A stretch of 64,000 nt of DNA, from the NCBI RefSeq assembly GCF_900108475.1, contig NZ_FNWO01000002.1:1-64000 (forward strand), read 5' to 3'. The notes under the pieces were generated by a model. It did no database searches. It was not told where the DNA came from and worked only from the letters and a program-made list of their open reading frames with translations. Both the position numbers and the translations under genes were made by a program. The DNA comes from Magnetospirillum fulvum (GTDB lineage: Bacteria; Pseudomonadota; Alphaproteobacteria; Rhodospirillales; Magnetospirillaceae). Positions 62,502 to 64,000 of the stretch are shown here, piece after piece. Numbering within the stretch: the first letter of the stretch is position 1; every line of letters begins with the position of its first letter.

Positions 62502-62903
62502 ATGGCCGAGAAGATCCAGTTCGAATTGGTGTCGCCGGCAAAGCTCTTGTTGTCAGAGCCGGTGGAAATGGTGGTGGTTCCGGGTGAGGACGGCGATTTC
62601 GGCGCCCTCCCCCTCCATGCCCCGTTGATTTCCACCGTGCGCCCCGGTGTCATCGACATCCATAACGACGGCAAGGTCACCAACCGGATCTTCATCGCCG
62701 GTGGCTTTGCCGAAGTCACCGGCGAGCGGGTCACCGTTCTGGCGGAAGAAGCCTTTCCGCTGACCGAGTTGACCAGCGAGATCGCGGACGAACGTCGTGC
62801 CGCCGCCGACCTCGCCGTCACCGATGCGCAGACCGACCTGGATCGCAGCCGGGCGGCCCGCCAGGTGGCGATCGCCGACGCGATGGTCATCGCCCTGCGC
62901 TGA
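62502..62903 (+). CDS. atpC: ATP synthase F1 epsilon subunit
   Basis: 133 residues. N-terminal beta sandwich (FELVSPAKLLLSEPVEMVVVPGEDGDFGALPLHAPLISTVRPG) and a C-terminal helical hairpin. It ends the operon, followed by a strong terminator. Confidence 0.97.
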   Translation: MAEKIQFELVSPAKLLLSEPVEMVVVPGEDGDFGALPLHAPLISTVRPGVIDIHNDGKVTNRIFIAGGFAEVTGERVTVLAEEAFPLTELTSEIADERRAAADLAVTDAQTDLDRSRAARQVAIADAMVIALR

Positions 62904-62931
62904 CCGTCCGCCGACCTTGATCGAGTACGGC

Positions 62932-62963
62932 CCGGGGCCGCTCTCTGCCGAGAGCGGCCCCGG
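62932..62963 (+). terminator. Terminator hairpin of the atp operon
   Basis: CCGGGGCCGCTCTC pairs perfectly with GAGAGCGGCCCCGG around a 4-nt loop, 28 nt after atpC. The following TGCGTTTCGGG is only weakly U-rich. Confidence 0.75.
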
Positions 62964-63036
62964 TGCGTTTCGGGCCGCCGCTTCCCCCCTCTCCCGGGCT
63001 TGAACCGGGCGGCGGGCTGTGGTCTGCTGATCCCCC

Positions 63037-63639
63037 ATGAATATCTTGCACAAAGCCACCACGGTCGGTCTTCTGGCCGCGTCGCTCGTCCTGGCTGCTG
63101 CGCCGCGTCCGGCCGAGGCCGCCGAGTCTTCGGACAGCGTCGAGGTTGCGACCCGGACCTTCCTGCTGGGCTGCGTCGCCTATGTCGGCGATTACACCCG
63201 CCTGCGCGATAATCTTCGCCCGGGGCGGGAGATGTTTCTCCCTGAACTCTCCCCCGCCCAAGCCCGCCCCTTCCTTCAGGGCCGCGAGGGCTCGGCCTGG
63301 GCCAGACCTGACGCCGGGGTTACCCTCGCCTTGCTGAAAGCCGACGACACCTGCATCGTCTTCGTCCGCAAGGTCGCGACCGACGGATTGTACCGCCGCC
63401 TGGAAGGCGATCTGCGCGCCAGTCTGGGCAAGTCCTTCTCGGTCCGGGCCGCTGGCGAGGAGAGCAAAGGGCCGATGCGGTCACGCTTCATCGACCTTGC
63501 CCCGACCGGCTCGTATCGCGACGATCTAATCCGGCTCTACAAGACCGAACCGGCGGGGATGCGGGTGATCCTCACCACCTCGGAGACGGCCAATCCCGAC
63601 CTTCAGGCGATCATCACCCTTGGCGCGAGGTCCCCATGA
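63037..63639 (+). CDS. Exported protein of unknown function (NMCC_0638-like), first of a pair
   Basis: The 200-residue precursor has a clear signal peptide (TVGLLAASLVLAAAPRPAEA). The mature part, with TRTFLLGCVAYVGDYTRLRDNL, GVTLALLKADDTCIVFVRKV and MRVILTTSETANPDLQAIITLGA, resembles small periplasmic proteins of the NMCC_0638 type, with two Cys that could form a disulfide. Function unknown. Its stop overlaps the next gene's start (ATGA), and the next gene seems to be a paralogue. Confidence 0.75.
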   Translation: MNILHKATTVGLLAASLVLAAAPRPAEAAESSDSVEVATRTFLLGCVAYVGDYTRLRDNLRPGREMFLPELSPAQARPFLQGREGSAWARPDAGVTLALLKADDTCIVFVRKVATDGLYRRLEGDLRASLGKSFSVRAAGEESKGPMRSRFIDLAPTGSYRDDLIRLYKTEPAGMRVILTTSETANPDLQAIITLGARSP

Positions 63640-64000
63640 GACAGAGTCTGGTTCTGACACTGCTGTCGCTGCTGTGCGCCGCCCCGGCCTTGGCCCAGAC
63701 CGCCCCCGGTCTCGATCCCGCTCTCGTCCGCGATCAGACCAGCCGGTTGGCGGCGGCGGTGTTGGGCCAGATCTGCCTGATCAATATCGGCGATAGCGCC
63801 GGAACCCTGGCCAGCGCCGCGCCGGGGGGCGAGTTCGGCTTCATCGACGTCCCCGCCGACGTCTCCGCCGCCTTGCTGGGCGAGCGGAGCGGCAGCGTCC
63901 GGGTGCTGCGCCGGGCCGGATTGGGGGCGATCACCTTGGTGGTGACCCAGGACGGCCAATGCTCGGTGTTGGCGGAGTTCGCCGATCCCGCCGCGCTGCG
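63636..64000 (+). CDS. Exported protein related to its upstream neighbour, cut by right edge
   Basis: About 121 residues are visible. It starts MRQSLVLTLLSLLCAAPALAQ, a signal peptide, and continues with RLAAAVLGQICLINIGDS, FIDVPADVSAALLGERSG and ITLVVTQDGQCSVLAEF. The order of a first Cys after a helical start, a middle hydrophobic strand and a second Cys before a strand matches the preceding protein, which suggests tandem duplication. Translation is coupled through ATGA. The 3' end is outside the window. Confidence 0.75.
   Translation, partial: MRQSLVLTLLSLLCAAPALAQTAPGLDPALVRDQTSRLAAAVLGQICLINIGDSAGTLASAAPGGEFGFIDVPADVSAALLGERSGSVRVLRRAGLGAITLVVTQDGQCSVLAEFADPAAL

Overview
The window is high-GC DNA with dense genes, many 1-4 nt start/stop overlaps, and gene clusters typical of Alphaproteobacteria. 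These include miaB-phoH-ybeY-corC-lnt plus an XRE regulator, leuS-lptE-holA, hrcA-grpE, gpmI-envC-ctpA-yibQ-rppH, rpmI-rplT-pheST without infC, and an F1-only atpHAGDC operon. Together they suggest a Rhodospirillales-like alphaproteobacterium. This is inferred from gene content and order; no species is claimed. Nearly everything is chromosomal housekeeping. The only recognisable insertion sequence is a transposase gene cut by the left edge.

Layout. 1-4.9 kb: IS4-type transposase (partial), nadK, an exported acetolactate decarboxylase in an overlapping operon with two Crp/Fnr regulators, an acidic small protein, and purU. 4.9-13.1 kb: SGNH-like protein, argG, lsrF-like aldolase, trpF, Smr protein, polyproline membrane protein, purH, XRE regulator. 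13.2-22.4 kb: lnt, corC, ybeY, phoH, miaB, emrAB, and a conserved-looking protein of unknown function. 22.5-34.7 kb: clpB, grpE, hrcA, holA, lptE, leuS, DUF3576 lipoprotein, pgsA, uvrC. 34.7-35.7 kb: about 970 bp without a gene. 35.7-45.8 kb: FolM-like reductase, glutathione peroxidase, yajQ, a small protein, gpmI, envC, ctpA, yibQ, rppH, histidine phosphatase. 45.8-57.7 kb: pheT, pheS, rplT, rpmI, pyc, a GntR/FadR regulator, DUF484 protein, priA. 57.9-62.9 kb: atpHAGDC. 63-64 kb: two tandem related exported proteins, the second cut by the right edge.

The most interesting region is 34,741-35,667. It holds three copies of a module of about 350 bp. Each copy starts with an inverted repeat that carries a perfect DnaA box (TGTGGATAA) and has a GANTC (CcrM-type) site in its centre. 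Each has a TGTGCACAA site about 200 bp further on. An AT-rich stretch lies in one copy, and gene orientation changes around the region: most genes to the left read left and most to the right read right. I read it as a candidate chromosomal replication origin with an unusual iterated design. This is inference; no dnaA, parAB or hemE is present to support it.

There are also several families of short non-coding palindromic elements in intergenic gaps: a 292-bp multi-hairpin element with terminal inverted repeats after rppH; a TAATACCAAGC-ended element whose end forms the stop codon of yajQ and of another gene; and a four-hairpin element present in two opposite orientations plus a half copy. Other regulatory sequence seen includes a palindrome at the emrA promoter, a possible sigma-32 promoter before clpB, a promoter and leader hairpin before rpmI, and several hairpin terminators.
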